Below are positions 1-13,000 of a stretch of DNA of 64,000 nt, piece by piece. Position 1 is the first letter of the stretch. Each line of letters starts with the position of its first letter. The notes beneath the pieces were generated by a model, which worked only from the letters and a program-made list of their open reading frames with translations, searched no databases and was not told the origin of the DNA. The stretch comes from Holothuria scabra (lineage: Eukaryota; Echinodermata; Holothuroidea; Aspidochirotida; Holothuriidae): NCBI GenBank assembly GCA_037179385.1, contig CM074190.1, positions 6,462,284 through 6,526,283 of the forward strand, written 5' to 3'. The translations under genes and the position numbers were made by a program.

Positions 1-227
1 ACAGACCATGTAGCCACCATATAACATTTTTTGGTTTGCTCTTAAATATGGCAGATTCATTGAAAAATAAAATCGTATCTTTGTCAACTTTTCTCAATGA
101 AAACAAAAGACAAATTCCTTTACACTGTATACCCCATTTTTTTCTGTATGTGCCTGTTATTCTTTTATTACACTTCAATTTTGAGTTCTGCATAATTTTT
201 GCAACTATTGCATCTGTTGTGCTAAGG

Positions 228-605
228 AGTCTTTTCATTCAGCTCATCTCTACGAAAAACTAACGTCTTCCGGCGTTGGAGCCAAAATCATTTCAGCTTG
301 TGTAGAAATCCTATGGAAAGTTCATTTTCATAACTCTACGTGGATTGGTTGAAGCAAGGCTGTTAAAGTTTGTTTAACAGGCAAACACCAATTGTACTAT
401 TATACAACAGTACATGGAGTCACAGCGGGTCAATTAAGAACAACCACTCGTCTGATCACACAACCCTGGGAAAAGATAATTTGATACTTTTTCACATAAG
501 ATTACTGTTTTTAAATCAACTTTTTGATGAAAGTTGTTATTGTTTGAAAGAGGCTGTCCATGATCAAAACTTCCATTTAAATTAAAAGCTTTAACGGACG
601 TAATA
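228..605 (+). repeat. Dispersed repeat, copy 1 left part
   Basis: Matches the minus strand of 57350-57765 with clear but diverged identity (shared stretches include GGCAAACACC/GGCAAACACCTTTACC, the GGATTGGTTGAAGCAAGG block and the GTACATGGAGTCAC block). Its continuation is displaced to 2628-2780 by the block 611-2614. Confidence 0.6.
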
Positions 606-610
606 AGCCT

Positions 611-804
611 ACAATCCCTGACAAAAGTAAATGAAACAAATCACCTTCCCCTCTCCCCCTTTCAATGTTGGCTACAACCTTTCAACTATCCTCTATGACA
701 CAACATTGAAAGGGGGAAGGGGGGTTTCAAGGGAAGTTTGAGAGTGTGAGTGCATTTTGTTACCGTACAAACGATTTTGTTTCATTTGTTTTGTCCGGGA
801 TTGT
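611..804 (+). repeat. 194-bp foldback repeat, copy 1
   Basis: TIRs ACAATCCCTGACAAAAG at the left and TTTGTCCGGGATTGT at the right. The internal complementary segments CCCCCTTTCAATGTT and AACATTGAAAGGGGG make it self-complementary over most of its length. Confidence 0.8.
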
Positions 805-2420
805 CTGAACGCCTGTACAAATTTCGGGAAAGACATACGCGTGACCGTGAATATCGGCGTGAAAGCAAAAAGCGGGCAAATGGAAACTTTGTTTGAAAAT
901 GCTTGTGTGTAGGGGGGGGGGCAAGGAAAGTGTTACAGAATTGATCTTGAACAGGTGTCAACGGAAATGTACAATTACCGGAACGGTACAACTGAGTATC
1001 ATAGATGGTAAAGTGCATATTTAACTTCCTCATCAAGGTGTAGGCCTAAGAGGGAGTTGAATATACAGTTATTCCATATCTGGTTTACTTGCTCATGTTG
1101 GCCAATCTATAACGTTTTTCGTCAAGGGGCCGTATTCAAAACAAGTTCATTTACAGAACAACCACATAAAATTTTACTCTAATAAAATTTTACCTAAAAG
1201 ATGTTTAATGATATAGGTACAAAATATTTGCAAGTTATTGAGGTAAATGTAGTAATGTGAAGGATATTAATGTTTTGGCAAATGCTTGCATCTCAAATTG
1301 TCTTAAGCCCTGATTAAAATGACTTGGGACACATCATAAGTTGGCAGGTTTCTGTTTTTGTTTTTATTTTGCTTTTGTTTTATCGTGCTCTTCATTTGAG
1401 ACGCCCTTGTTCTTGCGGAATTCCATACATACATTGCTTATCCTTTACCTTTTTGTTCACCGTACAAACAGCATTGCTTTCAATGGAGGGTTTTACTTTA
1501 CCGTCTGGTACAGAAAATAGCTCAGATGACTTCAGATCTTTTCCAATCATTTAAGTTTACCTTTACCACTTGGCCTTATTCAAATATGTTTTTCATATTT
1601 CATAAAATGACCGCGCAAGCATGTTCTTCTTGTAAAGAAGAGTTATTGTGTTAATTCAGTAGTCTTAATTTTGTGAGACTCCTGAGGAAAAAACGAAGGA
1701 AAATGGTAAACATAAAAGTTCAGTAACCAGCAGGTCGTGTATAGAGATGCCAATCTAAGCGAACTTAAATCCGTTTCAAATAAATGCACATAAGGTAAAA
1801 TATCTGGCTTTTCTTGAACGAACTCCCATTCTTAAAATGTGTCATGCATTATGACAAAAATGTTGAGACAAAAAAGAAATCCCCACCTGCTACTCCACCC
1901 TGGCAAATGAACATCATAACATTTTGTACTTTACTCCAAGAACCTTTGAAATTTGGTTACAATGCATTGACTGGCAACTCTGTCTTCACAACTCTGGTAT
2001 TAACCTGTCCCGCCCTCATTTTGTAGAAAGTCAATCATACAAAATGAACACCCCTCTCCTTATTGCAGCCTCATTCCCCATCCCTTGTGGTACCTCGAGA
2101 CCAAATACAAATTAAATGTTTCAAACATGTTCCTTCAGCATGAATAAATTTTCTTTAATATAATTGTTGTCATAGTTTCAATAATTTTATCGTTGTGGGT
2201 ATGACCTTTAATATTTAAATCACATGTGATAGAAAGAGCTGAAACCCCCCCTCCCCCCCACAAAAATATTTTAGAGCTTTTCTTTGGAAACTACAATGCA
2301 AGATTGACACACCGCAATTATTAATCGTGCCTCTCCCCTTTCTCCGTTTTTTTTGCAGCCAGCGCAATTAAAATTTACTCTCTTCCCATATGCTCTCTAT
2401 GATAGCCATATGTACCAAAG

Positions 2421-2614
2421 ACAATCCCCGACAAAAGTAAATGAAACAAATCACCTTCCCTGATCCCCCTTCCAATGTGGGCTACAACCTTTCAACTATC
2501 ATCTAGGACACAACATTGAAAGGGGGAAGGGGGGTTTCAAGGGAAGTTTGAGAGTGTGAGTGCATTTTGTTACCGTACCAACGATTTTGTTTCATTTGTT
2601 TTGTCGGGGATTGT
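2421..2614 (+). repeat. 194-bp foldback repeat, copy 2
   Basis: Same length and orientation as 611-804 with about ten differences by eye. The TIRs are intact. Confidence 0.8.
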
Positions 2615-2627
2615 TGATGTTTTTGTT

Positions 2628-2780
2628 TGGTTTTGGTTGTCTTTGTGTTCAACGTAGCATTGTAACGATTTGGACGTTGAGCACAGCCTTCATCAGAAAT
2701 TGACCAATTGTGGTGACTGCTCATGAATATTAGGACGATCAACTTTTGGGCTCATTGAAAGGAAGTTTTGACCATCACGG
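2628..2780 (+). repeat. Dispersed repeat, copy 1 right part
   Basis: Matches the minus strand of about 57165-57310; shared stretches include ACCAATTGTGGTGA and the TTTTGGGCTCATTGAAAGGAA block. It directly continues the repeat that starts at 228 once the composite insertion is removed. Confidence 0.6.
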
Positions 2781-2956
2781 CAGCCTACCAGTCAGGTTGC
2801 TTTGTTTCCATGTCTTCACATCCAAGCAGCAACCCCAACTGAACCTACAGTCCTGTACTTACAGTCAATCTTTTGGGCAATGAAGTATACCCAGTTTTCA
2901 TAGTACTTTAAATATTGAATCATTTGGCACCATTTTACATTTTGACCCTTCCTCTC

Positions 2957-3264
2957 AAAGGCCCAGTTCTCTCACCCCAAACAGCACCAATTCTCCTAAC
3001 CTTCTTACTTAAGCCCCTCCCACAATTGTCTGAAATTCATTCTTATCCAGTTACAATCTCAGTTTATTGCTTCAGGGTGAGTATAGAAAATCTCTATGTG
3101 TATAATGAAAACACTCTCAGTACGTACAGTTCATTCTGTGTAACATAAGCTTTGGTAATCTGCTGCATTGTTTTAATTAACAGTCAATCAAAAAGCTGGG
3201 CCAGTGGAGAGTTTTTGTACCCCCCTACAAGGAGTGTAGTTTGGGGTGAGAGGATTGGGTCTTA
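2957..3264 (+). mobile_element. Small TIR element, family B copy 1
   Basis: TIRs of about 27 bp: AAAGGCCCAGTTCTCTCACC at the left, and GGTGAGAGGATTGGGTCTT at the right. A full inverted copy lies at 53340-53643, with partial copies near 36462 and 62025. The GGGTGAGT inside looks like a splice donor but belongs to the repeat. Confidence 0.7.
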
Positions 3265-3955
3265 AAACTCCCTCCAGGATGGGCAAAGGCTTCAGGGTAG
3301 ATGCACCCCCTTCCACTTTCAAAATGAGATGAGGCCCCCTGAGGCCAAATGAGTTAAAAATGTTGAAAAGTGTAGGAGCCAATGGGTTACCATGTTTTTG
3401 GAAATCCAGTGCATTGTGAATATTATACTGCAAATCTTAATTTTTTTGAATCCATTTTTTTCTTCATTGCATATGCATTGTATTTTAATTTCACTCATCT
3501 ATTTAAATTGGCTAATGGTCAGGCCACTTTAAGAGTTTAATGCAGTAATCAAGATTGAAGGATATAAACTTGTGAAACAGTTGAAGCTAATACACAAAAC
3601 CTTATGAGAGATTTTTTATGAACATTGTTAGCTGACAAATATGGACAATAGGCCTAATAATTGCATGATAAGTTAATTAAGTTAATGGAGAAGATATATT
3701 AAACTGGTAGACCCAGTACACTATTTGTGCATTTAGGCATCTTAGAAGGGAAATCATGGCAGTGAGCTCTGTAAACCCCTCCCCTTCAAATTTTTGGAAA
3801 GATTCCAAGTTTAGCCAAAATATATTGAGATTTAACCAAAATTTTTAGGAATTTGGGTAAAGTTTGTAGAAATTTTAGTACTTAGTGCTTATTTATATGG
3901 CAGTATGCAGACATCAAAACAATTAATCTCATATTTTTGTATTTTCTCATTTTAG

Positions 3956-4008
3956 GAAGTTATTTCTGCTATGACAATCCTGCTGCTCTACAATCACAAA
4001 TAAAACAG
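3956..4008 (+). CDS. MFSD1: MFSD1 exon a (first in window)
   Basis: Acceptor ...CATTTTAG precedes GA-AGT; donor GTTTGT follows CAG. It encodes SYFCYDNPAALQSQIKQ, the near-invariant MFSD1 loop after TM1. It enters in phase 1: two bases complete a glycine codon begun in an upstream exon that is not in the window. Confidence 0.95.
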
Positions 4009-7000
4009 GTTTGTACCTACAGTACAATATGTAGGCTTTATTCAAGTAGCAGTCCATAGATTTATAAATCCAGGGATTAAAATACTGGGGCCTTCAAGTC
4101 TTGGGGATCAATTTAGACCAAAAAAAAAAAAAAAAGAGAGAGCAAAAGCAGATGCTTGACAACTACACAGTATATATAGACTTACAGTGTATAATTTCAT
4201 GACAAAGAAAGTATGCACTTAAGTTTTCTCAAAGTTTTAACTCTGTGATGTGATGCTCAGTACTAGTACATACCAAATACACAGGCTGTGTGGCTTATAC
4301 TGTAGAGAAGTTTAGTACAGTACTGTTTAAACTGTTCAATTAGACTTTAGCAGCCAATTGGGAAGATTTTCATCTGGCTATCAAAATGCAGTGTAATTCT
4401 TCACTTACCAAATAACCTACAAATGTGTATGTGATGTCGGGAAAGAGCCATTTTCTTGTTATCTCAGTAGGTAACATGTATTCAGATATTGTCACACTAG
4501 CACACTAAATCATACTAAATAAAGGCTCTGTAAGCAGGTATTTGGGGAGTAGTTAACTTCAGAGGAATATACTTTTTTACAATTTATCGAGTTAGAGTGT
4601 AGTGCACAAAATATGCCCAGAAGGCATGATCAAAGTGCCTCTATATGTTGTGATGGAAAAATTAACCCCCTCAAGAGTTTATTGAAGTGTATTTGAGGAT
4701 CTGTCACATACTGTATCATTGATAAATGTAACAATGCAAGCATTCAAGGTATCAGCAGAGAAATAGCTCTCACTCCTTCAGAAGTTGTGAAGTACCACAA
4801 TATTTGAATGAGACTGTGAAAATAACCTTAGGGAGGGTAATTTGAGAGAAAATAGTATGGCAGAAGGTAAACAGCTTATTCCTGCTTTACTACATTTCAG
4901 TATGGTACACAATGTTTACATAGTGTTACAGTTTTATTGTAAAAATTGTTCTCTTTGCATTTGATCATTTTTGAGCATGGAATAAATCATGAAATTAACA
5001 ATAGATGGATAATCTTTTAAGCAAAGCACCAAATGAGGACTTTATTTCCATCAAATATCATCAGCAACAGTATGGAAGCATTGTCTCCTTAACATTCACT
5101 AAGTATTGAGATTCTGTAGCATTAGTGTTTTATAGTTTTCAATTGATTTAGAGAACTTCATTTCTCAAAGTTTTTCATGAACTGCGGGCCTTGAATGTTT
5201 AGGTGTGTTTGTGTGATCACTCAACTATATTATGAAGGAAATTATTAGCCAGTAGGGGGTGCATCCCTGTACCTACCCCCTCATGTACTGTACAACCATG
5301 AGAAGAAAGTAGTTCCCTAAATGGAGTAGGAATTTTCATCAGGGTATTCAGTACCTTTAATTGTTAGCAGTATAGTATAGATTTTAAATATGTATTTTTT
5401 TTTTGATTTTGCTTCCATCCAGGCATTAGATATAGACACACAGAAGTTTATGGTGCTTTATTCAATATATTCCTGGCCAAATGTTGTCCTTTGTTTCTTT
5501 GGTGGTTTCCTGATTGACAGAGTATTTGGTATTAGGTAAGTTAGACCAGTCTTTCAAGGTGAGGCACAGGGCAGCTGGGTATTTTTGGTGACCTCTAGAA
5601 AATGACCAGAATAGAAGCAAATGTAGTACATGCTGTCTGGGCGATGAAGTGTGGTTGGTAGTGTATAAGCACAGTTGGTACTTTGTGGACGACCAAATTT
5701 CTTAGTTGCCCACAAAAAAATTTGGTTGTTCTTCTACATTTTCCACATGTTTTCACACAACTACAAAAGAGTGTGTTTCCCAAATACATATTGTCCTGTT
5801 TCATTGTAAGAATTCCAGTCCTGCAAGTTTGTCACCTAGAGGTAAGCACAATGTCACATAGATGAAACACTGTGTAAAGTATTCATATTTTGAAATCGGG
5901 AGTGACTTTCAGATTGTTTTTTTTTATTTCTTGAAAGAACAATCATTCCTAAATCCTAAGCATGTAATACTTTACTCATATTCAATGATCTTTCCTTTAA
6001 AGTGGGGGTCATGGCTACTTCTTTCCAAAATTGACTGTGTAAGGATCATAGTCAATGGGAGACTTTTCAAAAAGTCTGGTGGGTTCCCCTCTGCCTCTCC
6101 CTAATTGATACCCATGACTTAACTGTCATTTACCTGCCTTTCCTGGGCAAATCTGTTTCTCCTGTTTGCTTCTATCCTCATCCCTATCCTACCTAGTCAA
6201 GGCCATCAATGAGCCTGCTCATAAGTGTCAACTCCTGTTGAGGATAGAGGGCACATTGTGTAATGTTAGACTTAGTATGTAAATACCTGCAAATTGCCTA
6301 TGTCCCTTGTAGTATCATAGTTATTAAGGTTTAAATGTTAAATTTCCTCTTCTTTTGTTTGTTTCTGTAACAACATTTAAGAGGTGGGGGGAGTAAATCT
6401 GCTTCCCATACTACTCTGGGGTATCCTTTGTTTTTTATGTTGTATTATGTTGGTTGTGTATTTCATTAGTACTTATGAACATATTATTCTCTACCTTTTT
6501 CCTACATATTATTTTTTACTTGTGTCTATCAGAGTGAGAATAAATCAAACAAAAATTAAGGCCAATTTAAAAAAGATAAATCCTTTAAAACTAAAATCTT
6601 ATTTTATCTATTTCTGTTTTTTGACAGGTTAGGCACCCTCATTTTCAGTGCCTTCCTTGTTGTTGGTCAGGTGAGTCTGTACTCGTTTCATAGACAATAT
6701 TAGCCAATATATACATTTCCGAAGAAAGCTTGAGGTCCTGCATCTGTTTGTGGATTTGTCTTAAACACAAAGATAATGAAGTTACCCTTTGCCACAACTT
6801 CCTTAGGATAAGGTCCATCTGTATTTACCTAATGTCTTTGTCATGCTGCTTCCCCTGTGGGTTGGGGGGGGGGATGTAGAATATACCCACTGTATACCCT
6901 GCTTGTTGTAGGAGGTGACTTTAGGGGGAAACTTGAACCTATTTGCACTGTATTTAAAACCAGACTTGAATTTGAACTCTGATTATTACCATATCAGGAC

Positions 7001-10000
7001 TTCTTTCTTATCTATCTTGCACTTTATAACACATTTATGTTGGTGTGTCATTTAATTCCATTTTACTAACCCAACAAAGCTTGACATATTTTGTTACGGG
7101 GTCATATTTGTGAATGAATGAATTTTTCCCTTTCATTGTTTGTAGAGTCTTTTTGCATTGGGAGCTCTTTTAGACATGTACATATTGATGATCATTGGCA
7201 GGTTTGTCTTTGGGTAAGTGTGTAATGTAATACAAATGTTACAGTCCAGATTTGCACATTATAGACGAATCCGGTGGGTGCTTATGTTTAGTCACTGTTG
7301 GCAGCCATTAGTGGGGTCCGTCAGCCTTAAATTATCTTCAGTTTTGTCAAATGTAATTTCAAACCCTCATATACACTGAAATTGTGGGAATCAAGAGACA
7401 TGTCTGTGTACAACTATCCATGGTGTGGGTGAGCAAAGAAATTGAAAAATGTGGTAGACCCCACTTATGGCAGACTAAAATCAGACCAACACTTGCTGTC
7501 AGGATTCGGCTATAGGTACAGTAGGAAGTGGAAGTGGTAAAGGTGCTGAAAAAAATGGACTTAAGTTAGAATTGAAAGCTGTGTGAATAATCTGAGAATG
7601 TTCTTATGAGATCTTAAAATAAGGATGCAGGACTTTTATGTATATTGCACCAAGAAAAAAAATATTACAGCAAATTTCATTGGTTAGAAAAAGACATGAA
7701 ATTCAATCTTCATGCAAGTACATTTCACCATATCTCGTATATTTGACTAATGAAAAACACAATCTGAACAATTGCAAAATCATTCTTTTTCAAAGTTAAT
7801 TTTCCTTTGCCTTGAAAGTGACCTGTTGGGTTGTAAACGGTTAAAAGGAAAAGGTTACATACAGGTACGTATTATGCTTTGAAATTAAGGACTTTTGGAC
7901 ATGGTGTTTATTTGTCGTATTTATTAAAAACATGTTGTTGTCAATAGTTTTATTTATTTGCTTTTAAAGTTCATTTCAGTTTATCAAAGGTCAAAGTCTT
8001 AAAACCATGTCAGCATGAACTTTAAAGGTAGATTATGTTGCAAATTCTTGCAACTTCTCTAGAACTTTGACTCTTAATAGGGTTCTGATTTCAAGTTGAG
8101 ATCATTAAAATGAATTCATTGGAACCTCAATGTACTAAAGTCATATTTGTCATTACTATGAAAGGATTATAATCATTATACCAGATGTCTTAAGTTTTGC
8201 CAAGCTATGTATCAACTTCCTATTTTTTTCTGCAGACTTGGTGGAGAAAATCTTGCTGTTTGTCAGAGCACATACTCAGTTTTCTGGTTTAAAGACAAGG
8301 AGATTAATTTTGTATTTGGTCTACAGCTGAGCCTGTCAAGAATTGTAAGTTGTTGATAAACTTATTTGAAAATTTAAGTAAATGTTGCTGTCTCTTAATA
8401 TTTCATCTCACATTTTAGTAGCTTTTGCCATTTCCTAGTTGATATCTCATTTTGTTCTTTCTGGTTTTCTCATAACATTCAGTATCTCATACGAGTTCTC
8501 TGTTTGTCTCAGGGGTTGAAAGAAGACTTCCAAATTTAGGGACCAATTGAGCGCCTAGCTCATTAAATCTAGGAGCCAAGTAAGAAATGAAGGGACCCTA
8601 ACCCTTTACCATTGTGCTCCGTTCGGGGCATATTTGCGCCCCTCCGGAGTGGGCGGAAAAGTGGACATAGCACGCCCCGCACCAGCTTCCGTAGGTCATT
8701 GACCTCGTGACCTTAAACTATTGTCTCTCTCGTTTTTGTGGCCCAATTTTCGGGTAGCTACGTTTCGAGCCCCGCTTGAACCAGTAATGATAGGTGACAG
8801 CCGAGCTCTCCGCATGGGTCCAAAAGGACCCAAACAACGGTAAAGAGTTGAGAAAAGGGACTGATAAACTAACTTGACCAAAACCAGACTGTCCACACCA
8901 TCCTAGACTTATACTGGGCAAGCACACATGATGCATGCAGTGTGTTTTCTCATGACAAATTTTACCCTGAATTTTTGTGTCAAAACTTTCTTGCAACTCC
9001 TATGTTATGTTAAGTACATGGAAACATTTACGTACAAACTGCACAATCGTACTTGAATTATTTAGGAGCCCTTCAGGCCACTTTCATGTGGTTAAATTAC
9101 AGGCCAAAGTAAATTTCTAGGGGCATTGAGCATACAGGTTCTTGGTTTTTGACTTCTGTTAACCATTCATTCATGTGTCAAGTCATATCCTTCACATAGT
9201 AAGTCTTACATTGTCCTCCTCTGATTCTCCACTTCATCTCATCATTGCTAAATATTGTTTCGTGCATCAACGTAGTTATTTCCTCTTTTGTTGTCCAACT
9301 GCGTGGTCAAGTGGTTAGAGCATCAGTCTTGCACTGAGGAGGTCAGGGTCAGTAGTTTGAGCCCTGACCTGGTCATATCAAAGACTTTAAAACATAGCCA
9401 ACTACCATAGTGCCTGACTGCCTGGTACTCAGCATGTGCAATTGAGTAGGGAGAACAAGCCAAAGAGCCACAACTGGAAAAAAAGGCTGTGGCTGGATTG
9501 ACTTGATCCAATTGGTTGGAAACTGGGTCGTAAAACTACATCTAACCAAACCTAACTTTTGTTGTCATTTTTCAAATATATTTGTGAAAATAGAAATAAA
9601 ATGAAACAACAAACTAATGGATAAGGGGAGGACAAAATTCAATGGGTCAGAGTATCCAAGCAAAACTTTTCATGTGGCTAAGTGCCGTTTCACTTTCATA
9701 CTAGGCCTACTTGAGGTTGGTCACTAGTCGAATACAGTAAAACAACAAACCCTGCCCTCTGCTGTAGGTTGCCACGTGTACCACAGGCTTGGTGCTCTCA
9801 TCCTGCATCATAGCAAGCCTAACAAGTGGTTTGTAGGACTAAAGTTTGTGCATCCCTTATTCCTTAGTTGGCTGGTATACATCATATACATTGTGATTTC
9901 ATGGTAGGCTATTTTGTTTCATTTCGTGTCACAGAATATCAATACCCCACCACGCTAATGATATTTTGTGAAACAGAGCAAAAAATCTGTAAACACTTTG

Positions 10001-13000
10001 ACCAAATGAATTTTGTGCACTGCACTCTTTATTCCTAGTTTTGCAATGTATCAAATAGATTGCATTTTCAGGGTAGGCTATTTTGTTTTGTTTTTCTGAA
10101 TATCAATACCACACCACACTAATGGTATTTTGCCAAACAGAATGAGAAATCTGTACATAGTTTGACTGATTAAATTTTGTCCTCCCCTTATCTGTTAGTT
10201 TGCTAGTTTCATGGGCACCCTAAACTATTTTTAAAAAACGTTTCGTTTTTCAGAATATCACAAGCCTTCAGACTTCATGATGTACAGTGCATCTGACTTT
10301 GCCTCAAATATTATTTCTTTTTAGTGAAATGTTGAATTAGTTTTTGGTTCCTTGCGGTAGCAAAGGAACCTATGTAGTCAGGTTGGCGTTTGTGTGTGTA
10401 TGTGTGTGTGTGTGTGTGTGACACTTGCTTCGGTACGCTCTAACTCAACAGAGGAAGGTTGGATGGAACTTGGATTTGGTACATAGATTCGTCAAAGGGA
10501 GAAGGTGTGCCCTATCGTTTTTGGTGGAGGTCAAAGGTCATTTGGGGCCACCAGAGGTCAAAAACTAAAAACCTTCTCAACAGGATATTTTTAATTAGGA
10601 AACTTGGATAGATGTCATACTTGGTGTGTGGATGTGTTATGGTGTAAGGATGAAATTGGATATGTTCTGTGAAGGTCAAGGGGTCCTCTGAGGTCCCCAG
10701 GGGTCAAACACCGAAAAACATTTTAACACAGTATTTTAAGGTAGAAAGGACAGATTTCAAATCAATCTGTGTTTGGTTAAGGTCAAAGGTCATCAAGGTC
10801 ACTGGAGGTCAACTGCTGGAAATGGTATTTAGAAAATCTTGTAAGCTAGATAAAATAGATTCGATTCAATTCAATAGATTTTTTATCTCACCTGGTTTTG
10901 CATGCTTACACACCCAAACACCTTAGAGAAATTTGTCCTTTATGTTCGTTCAGTAATGATTCCTTTGGGTTGTACACATATTTTGGATCATTCAAAGTTT
11001 TAAGAGGGTAATAATCGAAATCTGTAGATTTCACTGAGCACAGGTCACTCTGCATTAAACTGGTCTCTCTGCCAGTGGAAGCAATGCATGGATTCTACAA
11101 TATGTCTCTTTAATACTGCTGTGCTCTGTGGGGGTAACCTTATCCTCAGTCTATTATCACACTTCATTATACTTGTAAGTAACTTAGTCAGGAAATTGAA
11201 AATATGGCCCTTTCCTTCATGATGAGCAACTTTTTCAACCCTGAGACAACCTCTTGCATATATGAACCTACATCTCAGTTTTTTAATATTTTGTCTTGTG
11301 AAATCATGTCTTCCTAATTTTTCTTTTTTTATGATAAACAGGGAAGTACTCTCAACATGAACTTAGAGCCAATTATTTACAATGCCTTTAGCAAAACATC
11401 ACCTGCAACATTCCGATTGTCGATGGCATTATGGTTTGGTAAGTTCAGTTACGTCAAACTTTGAATGGAATTGTGGGTGAATGTGTGAGAGAGGGAATGT
11501 GGGACCTGAAGTGTCAATGTGTTACATGGTTGGGTCAATTCATTTAATATTGGCTTTTTCAATGGCATTTTAGTTAAATATTAACATCACAAGAGCCATA
11601 ATCACAGTGTAGTGATTAGTTTTGAATGTTGTTAAGATTGGCAATAGATTTATGGTTTAGTGAATTTAGACTGTTAGACTACACTTGTTCATGACATTTT
11701 GTATATATTTACATGTTTCATTGAGTACATACTATGCTTTAACACTTGACAAAATAATTTCATTTTTAGTTTCAAAGGAAGTACTCTGTAAATTGCAGTC
11801 ATGCAGGTGTTTGTAGCTATTTATGTATGTATGTAAGGAAAGTGTGTGATGAGTATATCTCTGTGGGTTGAATTTTAAAGATATAAAACAAGGGGCTTCA
11901 TTTTCCTTGCTGAGAAGAAAAAAAATTACTTGAGGTGAATATTCAGATGAGGTCACAAGATGTAAGTTATTGTGGTTGTTGTCACAGTTGCAGACTTGCA
12001 ATTTTTGAAAATTTCCCATGCTTTTAACAGAATTTATCGATAATAAACCACTTGAATGAGGCCAGAATTTGTAAAAAAGAAATTAGTGTCCATTTTCAGC
12101 ATGGATTGTATAGTGAAGAATCCTTTGCCCATATTGAAGAAGCCTGTGTGTTATGATATGTATTGTCTTGGTTTGAGTTCATGCAAGAGTCTCTATGACT
12201 TCAAATTTCTGTATTGGCAACAATGTGTTACTTTCAAAATATGTAGACTGAAGTATAAATTCATCCTCCCCAGATCACTAACTTGCAAGTATGACAAGGT
12301 CTAAGTATGAGTCCAATCTCATTATAAGTCTGTTGTGTGATAGTGATAATATTTATGTGTAAAGTTATTCGTTGCCTTGGTCTGAGATTTTGTGTTTCCT
12401 ATTTTGCTTTTCTTCTCTGAAGGTCTATTTCTTTGTGTATTTTCATTGCTGTGTGGTGTTATATTGGGCTTGATGGACAAACGTGCCGCTAGAATCTTAA
12501 AACGAGATTCCATGGAAACAGGTAAAGAGTGCATTCACATGACATTATTTGTCTCACATGACAGAATACAAGCCTTTAAGGAGATCTTTCATGGTTAAAG
12601 CTGCCGTCACATTACAATGAAGTGGGATCCTCCGATCTGATTTTTGCTGGTGTTTGTTAACATCTTGTCCATTTTTGGTTGAAAGAGTGAAAAATTTGTC
12701 AACCAGTGTAAATATATGATTTGAATCTGATGCCTATGAGAATAAAGTGCCAACTGACTTTTTTGTGATGTCACACCAACATAAATTACTTTATACGACA
12801 GTGAAGTCTGGTAAAATCTGTTTATGGATGTGACGTCACAAAATATGTAACATGAAATTAATTTTCATAGTCCTGCGGTGCCACTCGTTTATTTACACAG
12901 CTTGGTAAACTTTTGGCTTTTTCGGACCATGGATGGAGAAGATTTTAGCAAAACTCACAAAAATTGGATTGGATTCTGATCCGATATCGCTGTAGTGTTA

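Larger units (their letters stand above)
611..2614 (+). mobile_element. Composite insertion bounded by two 194-bp foldback direct repeats
   Basis: Two 194-bp copies (611-804 and 2421-2614), about 95 percent identical and in the same orientation, enclose about 1.6 kb with no recognisable protein. Each copy has about 30-bp terminal inverted repeats (ACAATCCC..GACAAAAG and CTTTTGTC-like..GGGATTGT) and an internal C-rich/G-rich inverted pair, so each can fold into a hairpin. The sequences on either side of the block are contiguous in the other repeat copy at 57160-57765, which suggests the 2.0-kb block arrived as one unit. No clear target duplication was found. Confidence 0.55.

Noticed and set aside
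3062..3080. Apparent good splice donor (CTTCAGGGTGAGTATAG) that could end the missing first MFSD1 exon
   Set aside because: It lies inside the family-B TIR element, recurs in other copies at 36.5 and 62.1 kb, and the preceding sequence does not encode the TM1 segment.
9304..9364. Possible tRNA gene (A and B boxes)
   Set aside because: No acceptor or anticodon stem pairing was evident, and the sequence recurs with a common non-tRNA body and tail, so it is a SINE head.
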